Below are positions 8,034 through 15,826 of a stretch of DNA of 22,288 nt, one piece after another. The notes beneath the pieces are model-generated. The model did not search any database. It was not told where the DNA came from and saw only the letters and a list, made by a program, of their open reading frames with translations. Position 1 is the stretch's first letter. Every line of letters starts with the position of its first letter. The translations under genes and the position numbers were made by a program. Source of the stretch: a virus; IMG/VR virus record IMGVR_UViG_3300044737_000084, positions 1-22,288 of that record. One strand, 5' to 3'.

Positions 8034-8377
8034 AGCCGGCGCGGTTCGATTGGGTCGCCTTCAATAATGAGGACTGGCCGTTCGCGATCGGGATCAAGTT
8101 TGCCGACGGCAGCGCGTTCGACTGGTCGCAATACTCCAGCATCGCGATGCAGCTGAAGGTCGATCCGCTGCAGCCGGAACCGGAACTGACGCTGGCACTG
8201 GGTTCGGGCCTGACCGTGCGCTCGGCCGATCATTCGGTGCTCGACGGCCTGGTCGAGCGGGCCGACGTCGAGACGTTTGTCGGCATCTACACTTACGACA
8301 TCGTCGGGATCAATGCCGGCGATCCCATCGTGGTGGTGACCGGCACGATCGCGGTCGGCCAGGGAGTGACGCGCTGA
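8030..8377 (+). CDS. Small beta-rich tail protein 2
   Basis: ATG 8030 overlaps the preceding stop (ATGA), and the stop overlaps the fibre start (TGATG). The 115-residue protein has the same overall plan as its neighbour: a Trp-containing N-terminal strand (FDWVAFNNEDWPFAIGIKF), a strand with SSIAMQLKVDPL, then LGSGLTVRSADHSVL, and a final hairpin IYTYDIVGINAGDPIVVVTG. The two may be diverged copies that form a hetero-oligomeric collar. No catalytic motif is seen. I do not recognise a named family. Confidence 0.62.
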   Translation: MKPARFDWVAFNNEDWPFAIGIKFADGSAFDWSQYSSIAMQLKVDPLQPEPELTLALGSGLTVRSADHSVLDGLVERADVETFVGIYTYDIVGINAGDPIVVVTGTIAVGQGVTR

Positions 8378-11028
8378 TGTATCCCGCCAGCTCTGACAGC
8401 ATTGTCGCCTTTGCGCGGGGACCGATCGGGCCGACCGGCGAAGTCTCGAACGCTACGCTCGCGGCCGCGATCGCGGCGCTGAAGGGCGGCGTCGATCCCG
8501 CCGGCGACACCCTGGCCGAGCTCTATGCGCTGATCCTGGCGCGCGCCACGCTCGACGACATCGCCGCGTTTTCCGTCTCGCCGACGGTGCCGACGCTGGC
8601 GCCCGGCAACAATTCGACCAAGGCTGCGAACTCCGCCTTCGTGCACCAGGAGCTGATCAATTACGCGCTCGCCCTGACCGGCGGCACGCTGACCGGTCCG
8701 CTGATCCTGAACGGCGATCCCAGCACAGCGCTCGGCGCCGCCACCAGACAATATGTCGACGCCGTCATCCAGAGCATTTCAAACAAATACTCTGCACTTT
8801 GCGCCACGACGCCGGGATCGCCGCTTCCGGCCAACACCTATGCCAACGGCTCCGCCGGCGTCGGCGCGACACTGACCGGCAACGCCAACGGCGCGCTCGT
8901 CGTCGACGGGCAATCGCCGGCGGCGGGGCAATATGTCCTTGCCAAGGATGAGGCGGCTGGTGCTCACAACGGCCTCTATTTTGTCACGCAACCCGGCGAT
9001 GCCTCGCATCCCTATATCCTGACCCGCGCGGTTGACGACGATATCGCCGCCGAAATGACCGGCGCGTTTTGCTTTGTCGAGCAGGGCACGGTCAACAACA
9101 AGACCGGATGGCTGTGCGGTCAGGCCGCAATCACCGTCGGCACCACGGCGATCGTGTTCACGCAATTTTCCGGCGCCGGCACCTACACCGCCGGCGCCAT
9201 GCTGTCGCTGACAGGATCGCAATTCGCCGTCAGCGATCCGGAGCTGCTGGCATTGGGCGGGCTGACCGGCGCCGCCGATCGGCTGCCCTATTTCACCGGA
9301 CCAGGCGCAGCCTTGCTTGCAACATTCACGGCGTTTGCGCGAACGCTGATCGCCTGCGCCGACGCAACGGCGGTCAAGACTGCTCTGGCAATCGCGCTCG
9401 CCGATATCAGCGATGCAAGCGCCAATGGACGGTCGCTGATCGCCGCGGCAAATTACGCGGCAATGCGCGCGCTGCTCAGCCTAGGCACCGCGGCGACCAA
9501 AAACACCGGCAGCAGCGTTGCAGATCCCGGCACCGGCGCCCTGGAAATGCTGCTGCCGATTCAGACCGTCACCGGCGCTGCGAAGACGTTCGCAACTTCC
9601 GATCTTTCCTGGGAGACCCGGCGCTCCAACGCCGGCTCTGCGATGACGGATACCTTTCCCGCATCGTCGACCACCGGCCTCGCCAACGGCACCAAGATCG
9701 TCGTCACCAATGTCGACGCCAGCGGCAGTGTTACGATCACGCCGGGAGCCGGCACCACCATCAGCGGCAGTGGCGTGGTCGGGCCCGGCCGGGCGATTCA
9801 GTACATCTACGACCTTCCGAACACGATCTGGCGGCCGACGCTCAACACCGGGACGGCGTTGCTCGGCCCCAACAATCTTTCGGATCTATCGAACGCCGCC
9901 ACGGCGCGCAGCAATCTCGGGCTCGGCAACGTCGCAACGCAGGCGGCCGGCACCGGGCTTACCAATAGCGGCGGCAATCTCAACCTGCAGCCGGCGGCGG
10001 CTGGCGCCATCGGCGGCGTCAATTCGATCGCTGCGGTTTCGCACAACTGGATCAACGCGATCTCCACCGCGGGCTTGCCGTCGCTATCGCAGCCGTCGAT
10101 GTCGGACATCGCGACCGGCACCGCGCCGGCGTTCACGCTCGGCGGCAATATTTCCGGGGGCGGCTTCGGCGTCGACAATGCCGTGATCGGCGGCGCCACG
10201 CCGCTGGCCGGCACCTTCACGACACTGACCGCAAATACTTCGGTATCCGCGCCGATCATTAAGGCGAGCGGGGCGCTGAAGTTCCAGAGCAACGGTTCGA
10301 CCTTTGCCGGCTCGATCAATACCGGCCAGCAATGGATCATCGGCTCCGACAACACCGCGCCGGCCGGCCCGCTGCTGTTCGTGAACAAGGCGACTTCCGC
10401 CGGCAACCAGGCGACAACCAACGGTTCGGTTACGGCGAACGTCTCCGCCCACTTCGTTGGTTCTGACGGCAACTCGAACAATATCGTTATGGATGCCTAC
10501 GGCAACGGGGGCGCCCCCGGGGTTATCACCCGCCGCGCGCAGGGGACGCAGGCCGCGCCGACCGCGGTCCTGTCCGGCGATTCTTTGTTCGCGTTTGTCA
10601 CCCTGGGCTATTTCGGCAGCGGCGCCTATTCGGCGGCGAACTGGAGCAGTTTCGGCGGGCTGTTCGCGTCGGCCGCCACGGAAAACTGGGACGCCAGCCA
10701 TCAGGGGCAATGCTGGCAATTCTACACCACCGCCAACGGTACAACCAGCCTCAACGAACGCGTCCGGATCGGCTCCGGCCTGATGGTCGGCACCACTACG
10801 GAGCCGGGCATCGGCAATGCCAGCATTGCAAACGCGCTGCAGGTCGGCTCGTTCACCGTAGCCACGCTGCCGGCCGGCGTCACCGGGCGGATGGTGTGGT
10901 GCTCGAACTGCCGCGTCTTCAACGGCGCCGGCGTCCAGGAAGGCGCCGCCGCCGGCACCGGCGGCCTCGTTACCTATAACGGCTCGGCGTGGAAAATCGC
11001 CGGCACCAATGTCACCGCAGTCGCATAA
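8377..11028 (+). CDS. Tail fibre
   Basis: This 883-residue Gly/Ala/Ser/Thr-rich protein is the main tail fibre. A short collagen-like stub RGPIGPTGE (residues 14-22) is followed by fibre motifs. LTGGTLTGPLILNG and AATRQYVDAVI (about 100-130) are the repeat type seen in many phage fibres. An ANGALVVDG...AGQYVLAKDEAAGAHNGLY domain spans about 150-265. LTGAADRLPYFTGPG and NNLSDLSNAATARSNLGLGN (about 296-519) are shaft motifs. GGATPLAGTFTTLTAN (606-620) leads into a distal part ending LPAGVTGRMVWCSNCRVF and a short tip, NGSAWKIAGTNVTAVA. A trimer is expected. The tip residues 820-883 are the best candidates for receptor contact. Confidence 0.88.
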   Translation: MYPASSDSIVAFARGPIGPTGEVSNATLAAAIAALKGGVDPAGDTLAELYALILARATLDDIAAFSVSPTVPTLAPGNNSTKAANSAFVHQELINYALALTGGTLTGPLILNGDPSTALGAATRQYVDAVIQSISNKYSALCATTPGSPLPANTYANGSAGVGATLTGNANGALVVDGQSPAAGQYVLAKDEAAGAHNGLYFVTQPGDASHPYILTRAVDDDIAAEMTGAFCFVEQGTVNNKTGWLCGQAAITVGTTAIVFTQFSGAGTYTAGAMLSLTGSQFAVSDPELLALGGLTGAADRLPYFTGPGAALLATFTAFARTLIACADATAVKTALAIALADISDASANGRSLIAAANYAAMRALLSLGTAATKNTGSSVADPGTGALEMLLPIQTVTGAAKTFATSDLSWETRRSNAGSAMTDTFPASSTTGLANGTKIVVTNVDASGSVTITPGAGTTISGSGVVGPGRAIQYIYDLPNTIWRPTLNTGTALLGPNNLSDLSNAATARSNLGLGNVATQAAGTGLTNSGGNLNLQPAAAGAIGGVNSIAAVSHNWINAISTAGLPSLSQPSMSDIATGTAPAFTLGGNISGGGFGVDNAVIGGATPLAGTFTTLTANTSVSAPIIKASGALKFQSNGSTFAGSINTGQQWIIGSDNTAPAGPLLFVNKATSAGNQATTNGSVTANVSAHFVGSDGNSNNIVMDAYGNGGAPGVITRRAQGTQAAPTAVLSGDSLFAFVTLGYFGSGAYSAANWSSFGGLFASAATENWDASHQGQCWQFYTTANGTTSLNERVRIGSGLMVGTTTEPGIGNASIANALQVGSFTVATLPAGVTGRMVWCSNCRVFNGAGVQEGAAAGTGGLVTYNGSAWKIAGTNVTAVA

Positions 11029-11039
11029 GGAAAACTCGC

Positions 11040-11519
11040 ATGCCCATCGAAAAGAAACCCGGCCTGTTTTACGAAATCCTTGTCCGCGGGATATGTGATG
11101 ATCCGGCGCGGCTCGGCGAATTTTCCGGCGCACACCTGATCGAGGCCGAGGCCTATGTCGACACCGAGGGCGGTCCGGACGGCGCGGGCGAGGTCCTGCA
11201 ATACAAGCCCGGGGCGGCGCAAGATTTGCCGCGTGACAAAGTGGTTGCCTATCTCGGCGACCGGTTCGTCACGTTTGAAGCGCAGATCCGCGACCTGAAA
11301 CAAAAGCTCGCCGCCGCCGATACCGCGGCCCAAAGTGCGGCGACCGCAACCGCCGGGCAGATCGCCGCCTTCGACGCCAAGCTCGCCGAACGAGACGCCG
11401 CGATCGCGGAGCGTGACGTCGCAATCGCACAACTGACGGCGGCCCGTGACCAAGCCGAGGCGCGGATCAGCGCCGTGCAGTCGGCGCTCGCGGCCGCGCC
11501 GAGCACACCTGCCGCTTAA
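11040..11519 (+). CDS. Coiled-coil protein between fibre and spike
   Basis: The 159-residue product starts at ATG 11040, where AAGGAAA (11028-11034) is the ribosome site. The N-terminal half is globular (GLFYEILVRGICDDPARLGEF, then IEAEAYVDTEGGPDG). The second half (about 80-150) is a continuous Ala-rich coiled coil with FEAQIRDLKQKLAAADTAAQ and heptad-like 'AERDAAIAERDVAIAQL'. Similar small proteins lie beside fibre genes and may act as fibre assembly chaperones or as a structural stalk. Function is inferred from position only. Confidence 0.65.
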   Translation: MPIEKKPGLFYEILVRGICDDPARLGEFSGAHLIEAEAYVDTEGGPDGAGEVLQYKPGAAQDLPRDKVVAYLGDRFVTFEAQIRDLKQKLAAADTAAQSAATATAGQIAAFDAKLAERDAAIAERDVAIAQLTAARDQAEARISAVQSALAAAPSTPAA

Positions 11520-11585
11520 AGGTCTCGCGCGAGACAGCCCGCCGCCGCCCCGAACACACACCCACATCTCCATCAGGTGCATCGC

Positions 11586-13226
11586 ATGGCCACTTCCAAG
11601 CGCGAACTGACGCGGGCGATCGCGCGCGGCAAGCCCGGGCCGCGCGGATTCACGCCGCAGCCGGTATGGAACGGCCCGCTGTTGAGTTTTGAGGACGGCA
11701 ACGGCGATCCCTACGGACCGCCGCCGGCCAATCTGCTGGGGCCGGAAGGCCCGGCGGCCAACACCGGAAGCTTTCAGACCCAGGCCCAGCTTGCGGCGAG
11801 CGTCACCCATGTCGGCGTCGCCGGCATCAGGTTGCTCGGCGCGCTGGCCCCCGGCGACGATGGCGACGCGATCCTGACCCAGATCGCGGCGCCGTCGATC
11901 ATCAAGCCGTGGCACAAGCCGTCGAACAACGGCTGGTTCGAGCTGATGAGCAGCGTCGGCACGCTGAAATTCTTCGGCGGCAAATCGAGCGGCTCGATCG
12001 CGAACAAAACCGCCAACAACCAGGCGCTGAAAGATATCGCGCAGTGGGTCACCGAGCGGAAGATCGCGGGCTGCGCCACCGAGATGACCTTTCATCCCGG
12101 CGTTTACGACTACGACGACAACAGCTTCCAGCTCGCGCAGCAAAGCGCCGTGCTGCGCAGCATCGGCCGGCCGATCCTTCGTTACCATGGCGGCGACGAC
12201 GCGCTGGTCCTGGACGGCCTGGCCGCCCCGCCGGCTTTCGGCGTGAAACAATTCAGGATGATCGGCAATCTCACGGTGCAGAGCAACAGCTCCGCGAAGA
12301 ACGCCATCGTCGTCCGCTCGCTGCTTGATTCCGATCTGGATTTGACCTGCGGCGGCGGCTCCAGCGCCTATGCCGGCCTTCGTCTGGAATTCGGCGTCTG
12401 CGCGCGCATAAGATATTCCTGCTCGTCGAATTATAAGGACGAAGATGGCGACCCGTGGTGGGCCGATGGCGTTGCGCCATCGTATGGCGTCTATGCAACC
12501 GAACTCGCGGTCCCACCTGCGCCGGATTTCCAGACACCGAACGCTTTTTGCACGCTGTTGCCAATTATCGAAGGTGTCAACTATGGCGTATGGGCGGACA
12601 AGGTCAACGGACTGCGAATCAGGGACGGCACCATTGAGGGCTGCACGACCACGGGCCTGACGATCGACCGCAACTCCAGCAGCATCCTGGTGGAGGGCAC
12701 CGATTTTGAATCCAACGCCATGCAGGATATTTATGTCTCGGGCAGCGATTGCACGTTTCTCGGCATCAATTGCGGGAATGTCGTCACGTTCGGAACCAAT
12801 GCTCCCGCCACCGCCAGCCGCAACCGTTTGATCGGCGGCGTCTGCAACACTGTCGTGTTCGCCGCCGATACCGCCTATAATCAGGTGGACACCGTCTTTA
12901 ACATCACCGGAACCGGCGGGATCTCCGATTCCGGCAACTATAACCGCACCAAAGGCTCGTTCGACGCGGCTAACGCCGCCTATTACACCCGTGCGCGCTT
13001 CAGCCCCACCATCAGCGGTTCGCCATATCTTTTCCAGAACACCACGGGCGACGATCTGATGGTCTCGGTCAGCGGCGGCACCGTCAGCGCCATCAATCTG
13101 AAACCCCGCGCTACCGGCAGTTTCATCAGCGCCGGCGTGACGGCTGGCCTGTTCTTGCTGGCGCCGAAAGATCAAATCCAGATCATTGGTCCGGCGGTCC
13201 CGGCGGTCAGTGTGTGGGGCGTCTGA
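11586..13226 (+). CDS. Beta-helix tailspike
   Basis: The 546-residue product has the layout of a phage tailspike. A short N-terminal head carries collagen-like ARGKPGPRGF (13-22) and GPEGPA. A linker follows, then a parallel beta-helix from about residue 145 to 440: NKTANNQALKDIAQWV and FHPGVYDYDD are typical helix entry motifs, and INGLRIRDG-like rungs appear as NGLRIRDGTIEGCTTTGLTI, SSSILVEGTDFESNAMQDIYV and DCTFLGINCGN. A C-terminal beta domain spans 460-546. Such spikes bind, and often cleave, surface polysaccharide. Acidic residues in the helix (D371, E374) could be catalytic, but none can be assigned. ATG 11586 follows AGGTG at 11575-11579; a GTG at 11577 lies within that site. Confidence 0.78.
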   Translation: MATSKRELTRAIARGKPGPRGFTPQPVWNGPLLSFEDGNGDPYGPPPANLLGPEGPAANTGSFQTQAQLAASVTHVGVAGIRLLGALAPGDDGDAILTQIAAPSIIKPWHKPSNNGWFELMSSVGTLKFFGGKSSGSIANKTANNQALKDIAQWVTERKIAGCATEMTFHPGVYDYDDNSFQLAQQSAVLRSIGRPILRYHGGDDALVLDGLAAPPAFGVKQFRMIGNLTVQSNSSAKNAIVVRSLLDSDLDLTCGGGSSAYAGLRLEFGVCARIRYSCSSNYKDEDGDPWWADGVAPSYGVYATELAVPPAPDFQTPNAFCTLLPIIEGVNYGVWADKVNGLRIRDGTIEGCTTTGLTIDRNSSSILVEGTDFESNAMQDIYVSGSDCTFLGINCGNVVTFGTNAPATASRNRLIGGVCNTVVFAADTAYNQVDTVFNITGTGGISDSGNYNRTKGSFDAANAAYYTRARFSPTISGSPYLFQNTTGDDLMVSVSGGTVSAINLKPRATGSFISAGVTAGLFLLAPKDQIQIIGPAVPAVSVWGV

Positions 13227-13271
13227 CGCCCGCGCCGGCATTGACCATCGAACCCGCTATCAGCGAGCCGC

Positions 13272-13415
13272 ATGCCAGCCTCCGCAATCCTCGCGGCGGC
13301 GGCGCGGGCAACGCCTTCGGCAATGGTGATCGGCTGCAAGACGCACCACCTCAGCCTCTCCGGGCAAGGCCCGACGCCCGATCAATCCCCCATCATCGTC
13401 AAGGATAAGTCATGA
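13272..13415 (+). CDS. Possible 47-residue protein before the endolysin
   Basis: In the 185-base gap between spike and endolysin, ATG 13272 opens a 47-residue frame whose stop (TGA 13413-13415) overlaps the endolysin ATG in the ATGA arrangement used throughout this operon. The peptide has an Ala-rich hydrophobic start (ILAAAARATPSAMVIGC) with a lipobox-like VIGC near residues 18-21, then KTHHLSLSGQ. It could be a small lipoprotein, but the N-terminus lacks the usual early positive charges and the ribosome site is weak. The longer frame 13214-13408 looks like a shadow. Treat as tentative. Confidence 0.35.
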   Translation: MPASAILAAAARATPSAMVIGCKTHHLSLSGQGPTPDQSPIIVKDKS

Positions 13416-14689
13416 CCGACGACGCATCGTTCGGCGCCGCGCTTGCGCGCCTGTGGCCGCGAGCTCCCCAGCCATTGCTCGACGGCATCATCGCCACCGC
13501 GCCGGCGGTGTTCGAAAAGTACGGCTTTACGCCGCTGCTACAAGTGCACTGCATGGCGCAGATCAGCCACGAATGCGGGCAGGGCCGCGAGCTCGTCGAA
13601 AACGGCAATTATTCGCCGGAGGGCATCGTCAAGACCTGGCCGTCGCGCTTCCATTCGCTGGCCGAGGCGATTCCGTTCGCCCACAATGCGCGGGCGCTGT
13701 TCAACAAGGTCTACACCGGCCGCATGGGCAACCTGCCCGGCTCCGACATGGGCTGGACCTTTCGCGGCCGCGGCGCGACCAACACCACCGGCCATGACGG
13801 TTATTACGCGCTGGCGCAAAGGACCGAGCTGGATCTGGTGAACGATCCGGACCTCGTCAACAAGCCGGAATTGTTCCTGGAATGCGGGGTGGTGGATTTC
13901 ATCCTGTGCGGCTGCGTCCCGTTCGCCAAGGCCGACGACGTCCGCAATGTCACCCGCCACCTCAATGGCGGGCTTATAGGGCTCGCCCAGCGCGAGGTCT
14001 GGCTGAAGGCGTGGAAGTCCGCGCTGCTGCCGCTGCACGGCCAGGAGGCGCTTTTCCCGCAGCCTGCGGCCCGTGCCGAGGGCGAGCTTCGTTTCGGCGA
14101 CCGCGGTTTTGAGGTGAAGGGCCTGCAGGCCGGCCTGAAGGCCGCGAACTATGCCTGCGGAACCGACGACGGCGACTATTTCGAGGGTACCCGCGGCGCG
14201 GTCGCCAAATTCCAGCTCGACCACGGGCTGCCGTCCACCGGAATCGCCGATGCGGCCACCAAGCAAGCCCTGGCCAAGTCCCCGGGCGCGCCGATCGCCG
14301 AGGCGCGCGCCACCGCCACCGTTGGGGATCTGCGGCAAGCCGGCTCGCGCACCGTTGCCGGCGCCGACCGGGTCGGGTTCATCGGGTGGGTCAAGACCTT
14401 GTTTGGAATCGGCACCGGTACCGCCGCCGTTACCGCGGGCGGCTCCGAGCGAGGCGCGCCGGATTTCGACACCATCCAGGCCGGCATCGACAAGGCGCAG
14501 CAGGCCGCCGGCATGTTCGACCAGGTCAAGCTGCTGGCAAAGCCGCTGGTGGCGCTGCTGGCGCACCCGGCGGTGCTGCCGATCGCGGCCGCGATAGCGC
14601 TCGCCGGCATCCTGCTGCTGATGGAATCGCATCGCATCAAGCGTGCGAGGCTCGAGGATCACCGCTCCGCGGCGAATATGGGGCGCTGA
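13412..14689 (+). CDS. GH19-type endolysin with peptidoglycan-binding domain and C-terminal membrane segment
   Basis: This 425-residue enzyme degrades host peptidoglycan at lysis. Residues 1-205 form a GH19 chitinase/lysozyme-type domain. MAQISHECGQGRE (48-60) supplies the likely catalytic Glu54, and MGWTFRGRGATNTTGHDGYY (113-132) is the GH19 'yRGRG.iqlTGr.nY' motif, with further family sequence to WLKAWK (197-202). Residues 225-290 are a peptidoglycan_binding_1 domain (LRFGDRGFEVKGLQAGLKAA, then GAVAKFQLDHGLPSTGIAD). A linker leads to a hydrophobic segment at 384-404 and a basic tail RIKRAR. ATG 13412 has AAGGA six bases upstream. There is no N-terminal signal peptide, so export needs a holin or the unusual C-terminal anchor. 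Confidence 0.9.
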   Translation: MTDDASFGAALARLWPRAPQPLLDGIIATAPAVFEKYGFTPLLQVHCMAQISHECGQGRELVENGNYSPEGIVKTWPSRFHSLAEAIPFAHNARALFNKVYTGRMGNLPGSDMGWTFRGRGATNTTGHDGYYALAQRTELDLVNDPDLVNKPELFLECGVVDFILCGCVPFAKADDVRNVTRHLNGGLIGLAQREVWLKAWKSALLPLHGQEALFPQPAARAEGELRFGDRGFEVKGLQAGLKAANYACGTDDGDYFEGTRGAVAKFQLDHGLPSTGIADAATKQALAKSPGAPIAEARATATVGDLRQAGSRTVAGADRVGFIGWVKTLFGIGTGTAAVTAGGSERGAPDFDTIQAGIDKAQQAAGMFDQVKLLAKPLVALLAHPAVLPIAAAIALAGILLLMESHRIKRARLEDHRSAANMGR

Positions 14690-14690
14690 C

Positions 14691-15116
14691 ATGCTGACGA
14701 TCATTGCGGGCGCGATCGCGCTCATCCCGGGAGGCGGCGCGGTGTTCGGCGCCGCGGCTTCCGCGGCCGGCTATCTGCTCCGCTGCACCACCTGCCTGAA
14801 GGCGTTGGGCGTCGCGGCGCTTGTGGGCTGGACCGCCCTTCACGTCCACCATGCCGACGCGGCACGTTGCGCGGCACGCATCGAGGTCGATCACAAGAAG
14901 GCCGCCGCGGCGGCCGAGCAGCGCGACGTCGACGTCCGGACAGGCCTCGAAACCAAATACCGGCCGGAAATTTCGAGGCTCGAACAGCACGCCAATAAAT
15001 TGCAACAAGAGGTCGCCAGATATGAAACGCGCAAGCCTGATCCGAAACTCGGTGCAGCTGTCCGCAGCTGCCCTCTCGGCAACGGTCCTCTGCAGCTGCG
15101 CAAGCCTGCGGGCTGA
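14691..15116 (+). CDS. Rz-like inner-membrane spanin candidate
   Basis: The 141-residue product follows the endolysin after one base. The N-terminus has two hydrophobic stretches (about 1-29 and 36-51, LKALGVAALVGWTALHVHH). A charged coiled coil follows (about 60-106: ARIEVDHKKAAAAAEQRD, then ISRLEQHANKLQQEVARYE). A membrane anchor plus periplasmic coiled coil directly after an endolysin, with a second gene nested in another frame, is the arrangement of lambda Rz. The spanin pair fuses inner and outer membranes at the last lysis step. The second hydrophobic segment is atypical for Rz. Homology is by architecture only. Confidence 0.7.
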   Translation: MLTIIAGAIALIPGGGAVFGAAASAAGYLLRCTTCLKALGVAALVGWTALHVHHADAARCAARIEVDHKKAAAAAEQRDVDVRTGLETKYRPEISRLEQHANKLQQEVARYETRKPDPKLGAAVRSCPLGNGPLQLRKPAG

Positions 15117-15327
15117 CCTGCCGGCGCCGCTGCGGGTCAACCTGCCGGAGATCTGCGAGATCATCCTGACGCCGGTGCCTATGCCCGACGTCGGACCGAA
15201 GGATGACGCGCGCGTGGCCTTCGTGAAGGACGAGGCCGCGCTGATCACCGCCAATGAACGCATTGTTGCCGGCCGCGACTGCATCGCGGACGAGCGCCGG
15301 GAATATGCCGGCAAGGGGAACAATTGA
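15022..15327 (+). CDS. Rz1-like outer-membrane lipoprotein (o-spanin candidate)
   Basis: ATG 15022 starts inside the Rz-like gene in the +1 frame and continues 211 bases beyond its end, giving 101 residues. The N-terminus is a lipoprotein signal: MKRASLIRNS, an Ala/Leu core, then L23-C24-S25-C26, so Cys26 (or Cys24) would be lipidated. The mature part has proline-containing sequence (LPAPLRVNLPEICEI, TPVPMPDVGP), as seen in o-spanins. An out-of-frame overlapped pair is the diagnostic arrangement of Rz/Rz1. Its stop overlaps the next start (TGATG). Confidence 0.75.
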   Translation: MKRASLIRNSVQLSAAALSATVLCSCASLRADLPAPLRVNLPEICEIILTPVPMPDVGPKDDARVAFVKDEAALITANERIVAGRDCIADERREYAGKGNN

Positions 15328-15572
15328 TGCGACAGCCCGCTGCGCGCCTGGTTTCATCCGACCGCGACCGCATCGCCGCGCTGGAAAAGCGCGCTGACGC
15401 GCATGATGCGATGGCGAGCCAGGTGGCGGAGATGCACCAGGCCTATACCCGGTTCACGAATATCAACTGGTTTCTGGTCAAGGTTGGCCTTGGCATCACC
15501 GGCCTGGTTGGATTTTCCGCAGCGGTGCTGGCAGTCATCACCGGGGTCCAGAGGCTCATGACCGGCCACTAG
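15327..15572 (+). CDS. Single-TM holin / XhlA-like membrane protein
   Basis: ATG 15327 overlaps the Rz1 stop and has AAGGGG at 15313-15318. The 81-residue protein has a charged helical N-terminus (SSDRDRIAALEKRADAHDAM) and one membrane helix at about 49-73 (FLVKVGLGITGLVGFSAAVLAVI), ending in VQRLMTGH. A soluble coiled coil followed by a C-terminal TM is the plan of XhlA-type proteins, which act with holins. It is the last gene of the lysis cassette and the best holin candidate in the window. Other roles, such as superinfection exclusion, remain possible. Confidence 0.62.
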   Translation: MRQPAARLVSSDRDRIAALEKRADAHDAMASQVAEMHQAYTRFTNINWFLVKVGLGITGLVGFSAAVLAVITGVQRLMTGH

Positions 15573-15598
15573 CTCACCATCGTCCACGAAGTCGCAAG

Positions 15599-15826
15599 TC
15601 AACGCCGTCGGCATCCTGCCGGCGGCGTTTTTGTTTGCGCGCATGGCAGCGCGAGCTCGAGCTGGCGATCGGCGCGATCGAGATTGGCGAGATCCAGCAC
15701 CGCGACATCGGCGCCGGCGAACACCGCGGCGTGGGTGGCGAAAGGATTTTGCGTTTGCAGGTCGCCGGCGATCCAGCCGCGGCGGCCGCGCCAGGGACCG
15801 CGGCGGACGATGACGGCGGTTTTCAG
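15599..15826 (-). CDS. Small hypothetical protein at the end of the ligase cluster
   Basis: The minus frame ending at TGA 15601-15599 reads as plausible protein: KTAVIVRRGPWRGRRGWIAG, then THAAVFAGADVAVLDLANLD and RADRQLELALP. There is no nearby ATG. A CTG at 15826-15824 overlaps the previous stop in a CTGA arrangement, giving 75 residues. A GTG at 15868 would give 89 residues with a 46-base overlap, and an ATG at 15937 would give 112. The start is therefore uncertain. The last codons overlap the late terminator hairpin. Function unknown. Confidence 0.5.
   Translation of the reverse strand: MKTAVIVRRGPWRGRRGWIAGDLQTQNPFATHAAVFAGADVAVLDLANLDRADRQLELALPCAQTKTPPAGCRRR
15603..15632 (+). terminator. 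Intrinsic terminator of the late operon
   Basis: CGCCGTCGGCA (15603-15613), a three-base loop TCC, and TGCCGGCGGCG (15617-15627) form an 11-bp stem with one G-U pair. T5 follows at 15628-15632, and the flanking AA/TT can extend the stem. It lies 30 bases after the stop of the last plus-strand gene. On the minus strand the same hairpin is not followed by a T-run, so it should stop late transcription only. Confidence 0.85.

Noticed and set aside
10974-13241. 755-residue minus-strand open frame opposite the spike and coiled-coil genes
   Set aside because: Composition is Arg/Gly/Ala/Asp-rich without domain-like order, and it is antisense to convincing coding sequence; typical of GC-rich DNA.
13214-13408. 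64-residue plus-strand frame in the spike-endolysin gap
   Set aside because: No ribosome site, low-complexity Pro/Arg composition; the alternative 47-residue frame fits the ATGA overlap better.
13538-14725. 395-residue minus-strand open frame opposite the endolysin
   Set aside because: Antisense shadow of the GH19 endolysin, whose motifs are clear.
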